The notes beneath the pieces are model-generated. The model was given only the letters and a program-made list of their open reading frames with translations, was not told where the DNA came from and did no database searches. Of a stretch of 64,000 nt of DNA, positions 51,801 through 60,012 are shown piece after piece. Location of the stretch: NCBI RefSeq assembly GCF_036227225.1, contig NZ_CP109444.1:9591501-9655500 (forward strand), written 5' to 3'. Origin of the DNA: Streptomyces sp. NBC_01478 (GTDB lineage Bacteria; Actinomycetota; Actinomycetes; Streptomycetales; Streptomycetaceae). How positions within the stretch are numbered: position 1 is the stretch's first letter; each line of letters opens with the position of its first letter. The position numbers were made by a program, and so were the translations under genes.

Positions 51801-52672
51801 CCCGGCGCCGGATGGTGTCGACGTTCACGGGCCACCGCGAGAGCGTGTTCTCGGTGGCGTTCGCCCCGGACGGCCGCACCCTCGCCTCGGCGGGCTCGGA
51901 CGGCACGATCCGGCTGTGGGACGTCCGCACGCACCGCCCGTCGGCGACCCTCACCGGCCACACCGGGGACGTCTTCTCCGTCGCGTTCGCGCCCGACGGC
52001 CGCACCCTCGCCTCCGCGGGCGCCGACCGCACGGTCCGTGCGTGGGACCTCGCGAGCCACCGCCAACTCGCCGTCCTCAAAGGCCACTCGGACTCCGCCA
52101 ACGATGTCACGTACAGCCCGGACGGCCGCGTCCTCGCCAGCGCGGGCGACGACCTGACCGTCCGTCTGTGGGACACGGCGGCCCACACTCCGCTCGCCAC
52201 CCTCACCGGCCACACCGGCGCTGTCCGGGGTGTGGCCTTCAGCCCCGACGGACGGACCCTGGCGAGCAGCAGCAACGACGGCACCGTCCGCCTGTGGGAC
52301 GTCCGCCACCGCCGCTTCGAGGCCTCCCTCACCGGCCACACCGGATCCGTGCGCGGCCTCGCCTTCTCGCCGGACGGCCGGCTCCTCGCGAGCAGCGGCA
52401 GCGACCGTACGGTCCGGCTCTGGGACCTGTCCGGGCGGCCGTGGGCCACGCTCACCGGGCACACGAACGCGGTGTGGGGCGTCGCGTTCGCGCCCGACGG
52501 AGCGACCCTCGCCAGCAGCAGCAACGACGGGACCGTACGGCTGTGGGACCTGGACCTCGGCGCTCAGCTCACCCGGATCTGCACGCTGCGCACGGCGATC
52601 GGCCCCGAGGAGCGCGGGACGCTGCTGCCGGGGCTGCCCGTGTCCTTCACCTCCGGGTGCGCGAAGCCCTGA
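48803..52672 (+). CDS. HTH-STAND ATPase-WD40 protein (XRE, nSTAND, 14 WD40 repeats)
   Basis: 1289 residues from TTG 48803, five bases after AGGGGGGA. Order: XRE helix-turn-helix about 30-83 (LRQLRRERGLSLADLARRT), an nSTAND-type ATPase about 108-540 with Walker A VAPSGAGKSS (about 154) and Walker B LPVLLVDQFEEL (about 252), a single membrane segment about 586-609, a helical hinge, then 14 WD40 repeats (about 679-1262), enough for two seven-bladed propellers. Such proteins are signal-gated switches; in several bacteria, STAND proteins act in anti-phage defence or development. No effector domain such as a nuclease or protease is seen, so output could be through DNA binding. Confidence 0.9.
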   Translation: MGDQQYQHAAADRSDQPGSAESTAQATSSFPAQLRQLRRERGLSLADLARRTHYSKGYLSKIETGVKRATVDVARQCDHILRADGELLRLVREAGPAERAGGPATDGSAPACPYRGLAAFTPQDAAWFFGRERATAALVERVFQRVGGGPLLLVAPSGAGKSSLLNAGLVPALRRPGGFPMPGAERWPVIRFTPTVHPLAELLERTAKVLGSDLDLTAQQVAERPDVLLEAVRARSEGAPTGPDGRLPPPVLPVLLVDQFEELFTLCSDESERRAFVRVLWALSTGPDPAVVVLGVRADFTGRCLELPELAPVFTDGLFVLLPMSVAELRESITRPAELAGVTLEPGLVPLLLRDAGLRDEPGTAHPSTTPDDTPSGALPLVSHALLATWQQRENTTLTVAGYERTGGIQGAVARTAETVFAQLYPAEQKTIRRVLSRLVHVSDEGTVATRRRAGRSALMEQLADADAASAALDVFVRARLITVDSDTVEITHEALLRAWPRLRDWIHADRAGLLIHQQLAHAAAEWERENRDPSALYRGTRLDTVRSWADELDGRARLGPREEAFLRASQAEEDARQHLARRQIRLRQALFATLAVLLGLAVTAGALAYQQRASALDQERVARSQALAVQSTSLAGSQPEASMLLAEEAYRADRTPEARGALLSTQAQAFSARLAGRHGPVNAVAFAPDGSLLATAGAHGTVQLRRTADHRTTATLSLPGRVRSVGFSPDGATLAATSLDGPVRIWGTADHRLRAVLPASSTDARALAFDPRGRTLAVAGEDGTVQLWDIGAGHPSVVRLLGHTGRVNTLAYAPDGRTLASGGADRTVRLWDTDRDRSRAVLKGHTDEVLGVAFAPDGRSVASGGVDRTVRLWDVASDRSTATLTGHSDDVNAVAYTPDGGTVVSAGGDGTTRLWDVRTGRPAAILAGHTDYVMSVAVDSTGTTLATGGFDQSVVLWDLRGPVLTARPFTEVSQAAYSPDGTLLATADADHTVRLWDVARRRMVSTFTGHRESVFSVAFAPDGRTLASAGSDGTIRLWDVRTHRPSATLTGHTGDVFSVAFAPDGRTLASAGADRTVRAWDLASHRQLAVLKGHSDSANDVTYSPDGRVLASAGDDLTVRLWDTAAHTPLATLTGHTGAVRGVAFSPDGRTLASSSNDGTVRLWDVRHRRFEASLTGHTGSVRGLAFSPDGRLLASSGSDRTVRLWDLSGRPWATLTGHTNAVWGVAFAPDGATLASSSNDGTVRLWDLDLGAQLTRICTLRTAIGPEERGTLLPGLPVSFTSGCAKP

Positions 52673-52823
52673 CCGGGGGGCCAACTCCCCTGGTGGGGCG
52701 GGTTTCCCCAGGGTTTCCCGTTGCCTCTCGGCGTGGGGTGACGCCGGGTCCTCGACCGGCCGGGCCGGGCTCGGCAGGCTGGTGCCCGACCAGTCTCGGA
52801 CCACAGAAAACGGGGGTCCCGGC

Positions 52824-53675
52824 ATGCTTCGGCGGACCGGAATCATCGGCACACTCATCGGGCTCCTCGCCTTCCTCCTCTGGGCGCCCGCGGCCGTCGC
52901 GGCGCCGGCCGCACCGGCGGCGAGCGGCTGCGGTGTCCTCGCACCGGGCGCCTCGGCCGCCGCGCAGAGCGCGATCGCCGCGGCCTGCGCCCAGGTCGAC
53001 GCGGGCACCTGGTACACGTGGGGCGGCGGACACGGCGCGCAGCCCGGCGCCACCTACGGCCAGGTCGACCCCACCGACCCGGCCAGCGAACACGACCCCG
53101 AGCGGCTCGGCTTCGACTGCTCGGGTCTCGTCCGCTACGCCTACGCGCAGGCCGCCGGCTCCGACATCCTCGACGGCGACGCGAGCCGGCAGTACTACAC
53201 GACCCGCGCCGCCGCCCGCTTCACCGCCGCCCAGGGCCTCGCCCCGCTGCTCCCCGGCGACCTGCTGGCCTACGGCGACTCCGCGGACCTGCACCACATC
53301 GCGATCTACCTCGGCGCCGGCAAGATGGTCGAGGCGAAGCAGTCCGGCACGCATCTGATGGTCAGTGATGTCCGCCTGAGCCCCGACTACTTCGGTGCCG
53401 TCCGCGTCAACACCGGTGCGGTGACCGGGCATGTCTTCCGGACCTGGGGCACCGGCGTCTGGACGAAGACGGCGCCCTCCGTCGGCGCCGGCCGCGTCTA
53501 CGCCTTCCCCGGTCCGACCTCCGTCCGCGTCGAGTGCCAGAAGCACGCGGAGCTCGTCACCTCGGACGGCTACACCAACGACGCCTGGTCCTACCTGCCC
53601 GACTACAAGGCCTGGGTGACCAACATCTACATCCAGGGACCGGCCTGGCTCGACGGCGTCCCCACCTGCGCCTGA
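52824..53675 (+). CDS. Secreted NlpC/P60 cell-wall hydrolase
   Basis: 283 residues from ATG 52824. Signal peptide of about 27 residues (LIGLLAFLLWAPAAVAAP). The NlpC/P60 domain starts about residue 55 with YTWGGGHG and has the nucleophile Cys in RLGFDCSGLVRYAYAQA about 98, and LHHIAIYLGAGKMVEA with the catalytic His about 160. After it a C-terminal SH3-like region (VYAFPGPTSVRVECQKHAELV) probably binds cell wall. It should cleave peptide bonds in peptidoglycan. It follows the WD40 gene with a weak hairpin between; function with it is not indicated. Confidence 0.9.
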   Translation: MLRRTGIIGTLIGLLAFLLWAPAAVAAPAAPAASGCGVLAPGASAAAQSAIAAACAQVDAGTWYTWGGGHGAQPGATYGQVDPTDPASEHDPERLGFDCSGLVRYAYAQAAGSDILDGDASRQYYTTRAAARFTAAQGLAPLLPGDLLAYGDSADLHHIAIYLGAGKMVEAKQSGTHLMVSDVRLSPDYFGAVRVNTGAVTGHVFRTWGTGVWTKTAPSVGAGRVYAFPGPTSVRVECQKHAELVTSDGYTNDAWSYLPDYKAWVTNIYIQGPAWLDGVPTCA

Positions 53676-53747
53676 AAAACCGGGTGCCCCACCCTCACGG
53701 GCTTCCCTACACTCGCCACATCCGTTGACGAGTGAGGGGAGCCCGCC

Positions 53748-53831
53748 GTGCGTGACCGCACCGCCGTGATCCTCCTGTCCTCGTCCCTCCGGTGCCCGCC
53801 GCGCGGCCGGCACCGGATGCCCGTGACGTGA
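53748..53831 (+). CDS. Possible 27-residue leader peptide upstream of the EF-G paralogue
   Basis: GTG 53748 follows AGGGGAG by six bases and opens a 27-codon frame (starting MRDRTAVILL, with LRCPP in the middle and RHRMPVT at the end) that stops 86 bp before the EF-G-like gene. TACACT at 53708-53713 could be its -10 box. The start MRDR and a mid-peptide Cys and Arg cluster resemble the short leader peptides common in Streptomyces. Too short to be sure from sequence alone; it may instead be chance. Confidence 0.4.
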   Translation: MRDRTAVILLSSSLRCPPRGRHRMPVT

Positions 53832-53917
53832 CAGCGATCTGACACGACGTCAACTGCTCGCTCTCGTACGGGAATCGCGCCGCCCTGCACGGAATCACTT
53901 TCGAAAGGCCACGGGCC

Positions 53918-55978
53918 GTGCGCACCGAACGCCCTCCCACCACCCCGCTCTCCGCCGTCCGCAACCTGGGCATCCTCGCCCACGTCGACGCCGGCAAGAC
54001 CACCGTCACCGAGCGGTTCCTCTACCTCACCGGCACCACCCACAAGCGCGGTGAGGTCCACGACGGCACGACCGTCACCGACTTCGACCCCCAGGAGCGC
54101 GACCGTGGCATCACCATCTTCGCCGCGGCCGTCACCTGCGCCTGGGACGGTCACCGGATCAACCTGATCGACACCCCGGGCCATGTCGACTTCGCCGACG
54201 AGGTGGAACGGTCCCTGCGTGTCCTCGACGGCGCGATCGCGGTGTTCGACGCCGTCGCGGGCGTGGAGCCGCAGAGCGAGTCGGTGTGGCGCCAGGCCGA
54301 CCGCTACGGCGTACCGCGCATCGCCTTCGTCAACAAGCTGGACCGCGCGGGCGCCGACCTCGACACGGCCGTCGCCTCGATCCGCGAACGGCTCCATCCG
54401 GCGCCGCTGGTGGTGCAGTTGCCGATCGGCACGGAGAGCGGGTTCACCGGAGTCGTCGATCTGCTGCGGCTACGGGCCCTGGTGTGGACCGACGGCAGCG
54501 ACACACCGGCGGAACTCCCGGTACCGGACAGCCTGTTGGCGGAGGCACGGCGGCGCAGACGGCTGCTGGAGGAAGCGGTGGCGGAGCTGCACCCGGTCGC
54601 CCTGGAGGAGTTCTACGCCGAATCCACCCTGTCGGCCGAGACGTTGAGCGCGGCGCTGCGCGACCTGACCCGCACCGGGGACGGTCTGGTCGTGCTGTGC
54701 GGCTCGGCCTACCGCAACCGCGGCATCGAGCCGCTGCTGGACGCCGTGGTGGCGTACCTGCCCGCGCCGTCGGACGTGCCGCCGGTACGGGGGACGTACG
54801 ACGGCGGCGAGCAGGAGCGGGCGGCGGATCCTCGACTGCCGTTCTCCGCGCTGGCGTTCAAGGTGAGTGCGGCCGGCACCGGACGGCTGACGTATCTGCG
54901 GATCTATTCGGGCACGATCGAGAGGGGAGACACGGTGTGGGACCCGGGCGCGCGGCGCACCGAGCGGATCGGGCGCATCCTGCGGGTACAGGCCGACCGG
55001 CACGAACGACTGGAGCGGGCGGTCGCCGGGGACATCGTCGCCGTGGCCGGACTCAAGTCCGCCCGCGCCGGCTCGACCCTGTGCGCACCGGACGCCCCGC
55101 TCCTGCTCGAACCGCCCACGGTCGCCGACCCGGTGGTCTCGGTGGCGGTCGAGGCCCGCAGGAGCACCGACACCGACAGGCTGGCGTCGGCGCTCGCCCG
55201 ACTGGCCGAGGAGGACCCGTCGTTGGTCGTACGGACCGACACCGAGACCGGCCAGACGGTCCTGTCCGGCATGGGCGAACTGCACCTGGAGGTCGCGGTG
55301 GAGAAGATCCGCCTGGCCACCGGCGTGGAGGTCACCGTGGGCCGCCCGAGGGTGGCCTACCGGGAGACGGTCGTGCGCGGAGTGTCCGGACTGGTCTACC
55401 GGCACGTCAAACAGGACGGCGGATCGGGGCAGTTCGCGCACGTGGTGCTGGACGTGGAACCGCTCGACGGCTCCGGCTCCGGCTTCGAGTTCCGCTCGGC
55501 GGTCGTCGGCGGGCGGGTGCCGCAGGAGTACGTCCGCTCGGTGGAGGCCGGGTGCCGTGACGCCCTCGCCGAGGGGCCGATCGGCGGCTTCCCGGTGACC
55601 GGGCTGCGCGTCACGCTGACCGACGGGGCGACCCATGTGAAGGACTCCTCGGAGCAGGCGTTCCGCACGGCCGGCCGCCTCGGCCTGCGGGAAGCCCTGC
55701 GCGCCTGCGAGACGGTCCTCCTCGAACCGGTCGTCGAGGTCACCGTCACCGTGCCCGAGGACGCGGTCGGCGGAGTCCTCGGCGACCTGGCCGCCCGCCG
55801 CGGCCGCGTCACCGGCTCGACGACCCGCACGGCCTCGGCGATCGTCACGGCGACCGTGCCCCTGTCCGAACTCTTCGGCTACGCCACGCGGTTGCGCAGC
55901 CGGACCCAGGGCCGGGGCACGTTCACGGCTCGGCCGACCGGGTACGCGCGGGTGCCGGGCGGGGTGACGACCCGGTAG
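53918..55978 (+). CDS. Elongation factor G paralogue (EF-G-like GTPase)
   Basis: 686 residues. GTPase motifs are intact: G1 [10 protein letters not shown]2 RGIT, G3 DTPGH, G4 NKLD. Switch block [23 protein letters not shown], domain II ([19 protein letters not shown]), domain [12 protein letters not shown] and domain IV with [14 protein letters not shown] follow the EF-G order. The sequence departs from canonical EF-G at many positions and the gene is not beside the str operon, so this is a second copy of the kind seen in Streptomyces. Ribosome-protection proteins of the TetM type are relatives but its switch region is EF-G-like. It may serve a stress or antibiotic response; the start is after CGAAAGG. 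Confidence 0.88.
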   Translation: MRTERPPTTPLSAVRNLGILAHVDAGKTTVTERFLYLTGTTHKRGEVHDGTTVTDFDPQERDRGITIFAAAVTCAWDGHRINLIDTPGHVDFADEVERSLRVLDGAIAVFDAVAGVEPQSESVWRQADRYGVPRIAFVNKLDRAGADLDTAVASIRERLHPAPLVVQLPIGTESGFTGVVDLLRLRALVWTDGSDTPAELPVPDSLLAEARRRRRLLEEAVAELHPVALEEFYAESTLSAETLSAALRDLTRTGDGLVVLCGSAYRNRGIEPLLDAVVAYLPAPSDVPPVRGTYDGGEQERAADPRLPFSALAFKVSAAGTGRLTYLRIYSGTIERGDTVWDPGARRTERIGRILRVQADRHERLERAVAGDIVAVAGLKSARAGSTLCAPDAPLLLEPPTVADPVVSVAVEARRSTDTDRLASALARLAEEDPSLVVRTDTETGQTVLSGMGELHLEVAVEKIRLATGVEVTVGRPRVAYRETVVRGVSGLVYRHVKQDGGSGQFAHVVLDVEPLDGSGSGFEFRSAVVGGRVPQEYVRSVEAGCRDALAEGPIGGFPVTGLRVTLTDGATHVKDSSEQAFRTAGRLGLREALRACETVLLEPVVEVTVTVPEDAVGGVLGDLAARRGRVTGSTTRTASAIVTATVPLSELFGYATRLRSRTQGRGTFTARPTGYARVPGGVTTR

Positions 55979-55989
55979 CGACGCACGGG

Positions 55990-56020
55990 CGGGAGGCGCC
56001 TCCACACGGGGCGCCTCCCG
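55990..56020 (+). terminator. Hairpin terminator after the EF-G paralogue
   Basis: CGGGAGGCGCC (55990-56000) pairs perfectly with GGCGCCTCCCG (56010-56020), 12 bp after the stop codon. Confidence 0.75.
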
Positions 56021-56227
56021 TCACCGGTCCCGGAGAGGCGGGCCTGGCGCGAACTCACGTACAGGGCAGGGCGGTTGCACGTTCTGCCGTGGGCCGGAGG
56101 TGTCGCGGCGTGGGATGCGGTTGCACGGCAGCAGCAGCCGGCCACGGGCCGAGGGACGTTCCTCACCCGTCCGACGGAGTGTCCGCCGGCGCCGGGTGCG
56201 GCCGGGACCGCCCGCCGGCCGTCCCTG

Positions 56228-56260
56228 GGCGGGAGGTGTCCCGGTGAGACACCTCCCGCC
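56228..56260. terminator. 13-bp-stem hairpin upstream of the ABM monooxygenase gene
   Basis: GGCGGGAGGTGTC (56228-56240) pairs perfectly with GACACCTCCCGCC (56248-56260). Its position 70 bp before a start codon could mean a second terminator or a 5' untranslated structure. The 352-bp gap 55979-56330 otherwise holds only the EF-G terminator and a GGAACGTTCC site at 56289. Confidence 0.55.
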
Positions 56261-56330
56261 GCCTGCCCGTGGGAGGCTCGCTCGGGTTGGAACGTTCCCG
56301 TGTGCCGACCCGACAACCTGGGAGCACCGC

Positions 56331-56657
56331 ATGATCTTCATCGCCGTACGGTTCCCCGTCCGCCCGGAGTACCGCGACACATGGCTCGACCGGGTCGCCG
56401 ACTTCACCGCCGCGACCCGGGCCGAGCCCGGCAACCTCTTCTTCGAGTGGTCCGTGGACGCGGCGGACCCCAACCGCTTCGTCCTGCTGGAGGCGTTCGC
56501 GTCCCCGGAGGCCGGCGCCGCCCACGTCGGCTCCGAGCACTTCAAGGCGGCCGTGGCGTGGATGCCGGACGTCGTCGCCGCGACGCCCGACATCATCAAC
56601 GTCGAGGTGGAGGGCGGGGGTTGGTCACCGATGGCGGAGATCACCCCACGGGTGTGA
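56331..56657 (+). CDS. ABM-superfamily (quinol monooxygenase-like) protein
   Basis: 108 residues from ATG 56331 after GGGAGC. A single antibiotic-biosynthesis-monooxygenase (dimeric alpha/beta barrel) domain: FIAVRFPVRPEYRDTWL, TRAEPGNLFFEWSVD, RFVLLEAFASPEAGAAHV, EHFKAAVAWMPDVVA. Members include YgiN-type quinol monooxygenases and many of unknown function. It acts in the cytoplasm as a homodimer. It stands alone, ending at a shared bidirectional hairpin. Confidence 0.88.
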   Translation: MIFIAVRFPVRPEYRDTWLDRVADFTAATRAEPGNLFFEWSVDAADPNRFVLLEAFASPEAGAAHVGSEHFKAAVAWMPDVVAATPDIINVEVEGGGWSPMAEITPRV

Positions 56658-56659
56658 CG

Positions 56660-56705
56660 GTGGCGGGTGCGGACCGGAGGGGGAGCTCCGGCCCGCACCC
56701 GCCAC
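56660..56705. terminator. Bidirectional hairpin between the ABM and GH55 genes
   Basis: GTGGCGGGTGCGG (56660-56672) pairs with CCGCACCCGCCAC (56693-56705), and CCGGAG with CTCCGG inside, giving 19 base pairs with one mismatch. It separates two convergent genes. Confidence 0.8.
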
Positions 56706-56709
56706 GACC

Positions 56710-58485
56710 TCAGGGGTACGACACCACCGTGGACGGGATCGTCGACGTGCCCGAAGTCGCCGCGCCCGTCTCGTTGATGACGTGTTCGTACTGGCCCTGT
56801 CCGCCGAGCGAGACGACCAGCAGGTCGTGGAACTTCACGCCCGACCGGTTCGGTGCGGCGAAGCCGTTGTGCTGCACGATCGTCGGGGCGACGTTGTAGT
56901 AGCAGTAGCTGCCCAGACCCCAGCCCTCGTGCACGGTCACGTTGTCACCTACCTTGTAGGCCGCGTACCCCTTGATCGAGCCGTTCTGGATCGCCGCCTG
57001 GTTCGGGGCGTCGTACGCCTTCTCGTTCTGGAAGAAGATCGTGCGGCCCCGCTCGCCGTTCCACTGCACGTCGTACTTGTTGAAGTGCTCCACGAACAGG
57101 CCGGTGGCCAGCACGTCGGCGCCGTTCACGACGAGGCCGTAGTCCGCCCGGTTGGTGTCCCAGCCGATGCCCGTGCCGTGGTCGGCGCGCCAGAGCCAGG
57201 TGTGGTCGACGATCGTGTGGCGGTTGTTGACGACCATGCTGGTGGTGGCCTTGCCCGCGCCCGCGCCGCCGATGCGGACGAACACGTCCTGGACGGTGGT
57301 CGGGTTGGCCGAGTGGTCCGTCGTCGTGCCCGAAGGGCCCACTTCCAGCAGGGTGGTGGAATTGACCGTGCCCGCGTCGATCAGGAACCCGGCCAGGCGT
57401 ACGCCGTCCACGTCGGCGGTCTTGAGGGCCGTGACTCCGTTGTCGGGGACGAGAGTTGCGTAACCCAGGCCCAGGACAACGGTGTTGGCGCGGTTCACCT
57501 GGATCGGCTGGTCCAGGTGGTAGATGCCCGGGGTCAGCAGGAGGTGAAGTCCCTGTGTGAGCGCCTGGTTGAGGGTCGCGGCCGTGACGCCCGGCTTCGC
57601 GACGTAGAACTGCGACAGGGACAGCGAGGTGCCGCGCGGTGTGCCGTTGCCCCAGGTCACGCCGCTCGCGTTGGTGCGCTTCTCGGGGAGGAAGACGCGG
57701 TACTCGGTGCCGTTGAGGTAGAGGAAGGGCTTCTCTCGGGAGACCGGTGTCGTGGCCAGCGTGGTGTACACCGGGTTCGGGAAGCCCTGCGCGGGAGCGC
57801 CCTGCACGCCCGAGAACACCATGTTCCAGACGCCGTTGAGCCAACTGCCGATCGCGCTGTCCCGGGTGTACCACTGCTGCTGCGAGTACGGCTGGACCTG
57901 GCCGTCGATCCGGCTGTCGGCGATGTAGCCGCCGCTGGCCCAACCGTAGCCGTTCGGCGCGAGGTTGAGGCTGCCGCGCACATGCATCCGCCGGAAGGGG
58001 GCCGCCTGAGCCACGGCCCACCTGTTGGTTCCGCTGACCGGGACGAGCGCGAGGTTCTCCGCCGAACGCCAGAAGTTCTGCGTGGCGTTGCCGTTGAACC
58101 AGCCCGCGTCGACCGTGACGTCACCGTTGATCGTGGTGTCGTCGGGGGAGAGGCCGAGGCCCGCGATCGAGGTGTAGAAGCCGAGCTGGGCGTTGAGCCC
58201 GGAGTAGGTGCCGGGCTTGAAGAAGAAGGCGTAGCGGCCGGTGCCGAACTGGGCCGTCTCCTGCTGGGCGAAGATCTGGTCCAGCTTCGCCTGGATGCCG
58301 GCGGTCGACGGGTCGAAGACGATCACGTTGGGGCCGAGATCGCCGCCGCCCGGCAGGGCAAGTGGCTTGTTCGCGACGGGAGTTGTGGGGGCTGCGGACG
58401 CGGCGGAGGCGGTTGCGGGCAGCCCGGCCAGGGCGGACACCGCGGCGGCGGCACCGAGGACGGCTCTGCGGGGAACTGGGGACAT
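56710..58485 (-). CDS. Secreted GH55 exo-beta-1,3-glucanase (laminarinase)
   Basis: 591 residues from ATG 58485, seven bases after AAGGAGAG; ATG 58506 is a less likely upstream start. The signal starts with PRRAVLGAAAAVSALAG, possibly Tat-type. The rest matches Streptomyces GH55 laminarinase (Lam55A type): FFFKPGTYSGLNAQLGFYTS, FWRSAENLAL, AAPFRRMHVRG, GKATTSMVVNNRHTIVDHTW, FVEHFNKYDVQWNGE and FFQNEKAYDAP, whose Glu (about residue 488) is at the place of the catalytic acid. The fold is a double right-handed beta helix. It releases glucose from the end of beta-1,3-glucan. A CebR-like operator is just upstream, and a sugar importer operon is divergent. Confidence 0.85.
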   Translation of the reverse strand: MSPVPRRAVLGAAAAVSALAGLPATASAASAAPTTPVANKPLALPGGGDLGPNVIVFDPSTAGIQAKLDQIFAQQETAQFGTGRYAFFFKPGTYSGLNAQLGFYTSIAGLGLSPDDTTINGDVTVDAGWFNGNATQNFWRSAENLALVPVSGTNRWAVAQAAPFRRMHVRGSLNLAPNGYGWASGGYIADSRIDGQVQPYSQQQWYTRDSAIGSWLNGVWNMVFSGVQGAPAQGFPNPVYTTLATTPVSREKPFLYLNGTEYRVFLPEKRTNASGVTWGNGTPRGTSLSLSQFYVAKPGVTAATLNQALTQGLHLLLTPGIYHLDQPIQVNRANTVVLGLGYATLVPDNGVTALKTADVDGVRLAGFLIDAGTVNSTTLLEVGPSGTTTDHSANPTTVQDVFVRIGGAGAGKATTSMVVNNRHTIVDHTWLWRADHGTGIGWDTNRADYGLVVNGADVLATGLFVEHFNKYDVQWNGERGRTIFFQNEKAYDAPNQAAIQNGSIKGYAAYKVGDNVTVHEGWGLGSYCYYNVAPTIVQHNGFAAPNRSGVKFHDLLVVSLGGQGQYEHVINETGAATSGTSTIPSTVVSYP

Positions 58486-58526
58486 AAGGCGGCTCTCCTT
58501 GTTCATGAAATGAACGCCGGTGGGGT

Positions 58527-58540
58527 TGGGAGCGCTCTCT
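58527..58540. promoter_or_regulatory. CebR/LacI-like operator (TGGGAGCGCTCTCT)
   Basis: Matches the known CebR box TGGGAGCGCTCCCA at 12 of 14 positions. It lies 42 bp upstream of the GH55 start codon. CebR is the LacI-family repressor of cello-oligosaccharide uptake; a paralogue could bind here. Confidence 0.6.
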
Positions 58541-58616
58541 CGCGGGGGAATGCTTCAGGTCCGTGAACGCGGCCGTCAAGAGGTACGACCGAGTTCGACG
58601 AGTGGCGTCCAAACTC

Positions 58617-58645
58617 TTGACGCCTTTGGCTTCCGAGGTTTAACT
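58617..58645 (+). promoter_or_regulatory. Promoter of the sugar ABC importer operon
   Basis: TTGACG (58617-58622) and TTAACT (58640-58645) are separated by 17 bp, 50 bp before the solute-binding protein start. Confidence 0.6.
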
Positions 58646-58669
58646 CACGTCCTAAATTAAGTCGTGAGT
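58643..58669. promoter_or_regulatory. AT-rich inverted repeat over the operon start point
   Basis: ACTCACG (58643-58649) and CGTGAGT (58663-58669) flank the AT-rich centre TCCTAAATTAAGT. Its AT content stands out here and it overlaps the -10 box, so it is a likely repressor site, perhaps for a ROK-family regulator, whose sites often hold TAAATTAA-type cores. Confidence 0.5.
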
Positions 58670-58695
58670 GCATTCCCTGAAGGGACACCCGGAGT

Positions 58696-60012
58696 ATGCG
58701 CAGCATCCGAGCCGCGGCCGTAGGCGCCGTCACCATGTCACTCGCCCTTGCGGCCACGGCCTGCGGAGGCGGTTCGTCCACGGGTGGGGGATCCAACGAC
58801 TCGCCCAAGACGCTCACCTACTGGGCCTCCAACCAGGGCGCCAGCATCGCGATCGACAAGAAGGTCCTGCAGCCCGAGCTCGACAAGTTCAAGCAGCAGA
58901 CCGGCATCACGGTGAAGCTGGAGGTCGTGCCCTGGTCCGACCTGCTCAACCGCATCCTCACCGCGACGACTTCCGGCCAGGGCCCCGACGTCCTGAACAT
59001 CGGCAACACCTGGAGCGCCTCCCTCCAGGCCACCGGCGCCTTCCTGCCGTGGAGCACGGCCAACTTCGCGAAGATCGGCGGCAAGGACCGCTTCGTCGAC
59101 TCCGCGCTCGGCTCGACCGGCGCCGTGGGCAAGGACCCGGCCGCCGTCCCGCTGTACTCGATGGCGTACGCGCTCTACTACAACAAGCAGATCTTCGCCG
59201 ACGCGGGCATCTCCCAACCCCCGGCCACCTGGGCCGAGTTGGTGGCCGACGGAAAGAAGATCGAGGCGAAGGGCAAGCAGGCCCTGGGCGCCGAGGGCGC
59301 CAACGTCTCCGAGAACATCCACCACACCTTCGTCTTCGCCAAGCAGCACGGCGCCGACTTCTTCACCGCCGACGGCAAGGCCGACTTCACCAACGACGGT
59401 GTCGTGGCCGCCGTCAAGCAGTACGTCGACCTGATGGCCAAGGACAAGGTCATCCCGGTCGGCAACGCCGAGTACGCGCAGAACCAGTCCGTCAGCGACT
59501 TCGCCAAGGGCAAGACGGCGATGCTGATGTGGCAGTCCGCGTCCGCCAACCTCAAGTCGCAGGGCATGAGCGACAGCGCCTACGGCATCGCCCCGATACC
59601 CGTGCAGTCCGGCACCCCCGGCACGGGCGCGCAGGTGAACTCGATGGTGGCCGGCATCAACCTGGCCGTCTTCAAGAACACCGACAACCTCGACGGCTCG
59701 ACCAAGTTCGTGAAGTTCATGACGAGCGACGCCGAGCAGAAGATCCTCAACACCGCCTACAGCTCCATCCCGCCGGTGAAGGCCGCGCAGGAGGACACGG
59801 CGTTCAACACCCCGGCGAACTCCGTCCTGAAGAACACCCTCGCGACCAGCGCCGCCGCGCTGCCGCAGGTCGCGGACGAGTCGCAGTTCGAGACGGCGGT
59901 CGGTACGGCGGTCAAGGACCTGTTCGCCGACGCCGCCGCCGGACGCGCGGTCACCACCGCGTCCGTCAAGGCGGAGCTCGAAAAGGCCCAGCAGCAGATG
60001 CCGGCGAAGTGA
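58696..60012 (+). CDS. Sugar ABC transporter solute-binding lipoprotein (CebE/CUT1-like)
   Basis: 438 residues from ATG 58696 after GAAGGGAC. Signal with lipobox LAATAC before GG. The mature protein has the family 1 pattern: LTYWASNQGASIAIDKKVL, ITVKLEVVPWSDLLNRILTATTSGQGPDVLNIGNTW, PLYSMAYALYYNKQIFADAG, and MLMWQSASANLKSQG. It should bind an oligosaccharide. The neighbours, GH55 glucanase and GH1 beta-glucosidase, point to laminaribiose or related beta-glucosides rather than cellobiose alone. Its stop overlaps the first permease start (GTGA). Confidence 0.93.
   Translation: MRSIRAAAVGAVTMSLALAATACGGGSSTGGGSNDSPKTLTYWASNQGASIAIDKKVLQPELDKFKQQTGITVKLEVVPWSDLLNRILTATTSGQGPDVLNIGNTWSASLQATGAFLPWSTANFAKIGGKDRFVDSALGSTGAVGKDPAAVPLYSMAYALYYNKQIFADAGISQPPATWAELVADGKKIEAKGKQALGAEGANVSENIHHTFVFAKQHGADFFTADGKADFTNDGVVAAVKQYVDLMAKDKVIPVGNAEYAQNQSVSDFAKGKTAMLMWQSASANLKSQGMSDSAYGIAPIPVQSGTPGTGAQVNSMVAGINLAVFKNTDNLDGSTKFVKFMTSDAEQKILNTAYSSIPPVKAAQEDTAFNTPANSVLKNTLATSAAALPQVADESQFETAVGTAVKDLFADAAAGRAVTTASVKAELEKAQQQMPAK

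Noticed and set aside
50840..52560. Regularly spaced repeats resembling a CRISPR or tandem-repeat array
   Set aside because: They encode WD40 blades of about 42 residues in one long frame; repeats diverge and the spacing is codon-based.
49030..53358. A 1442-codon frame inside the WD40 and NlpC/P60 genes
   Set aside because: Shifted-frame shadow of the WD40 repeats, which are themselves repetitive; Pro/Arg-rich without domains.
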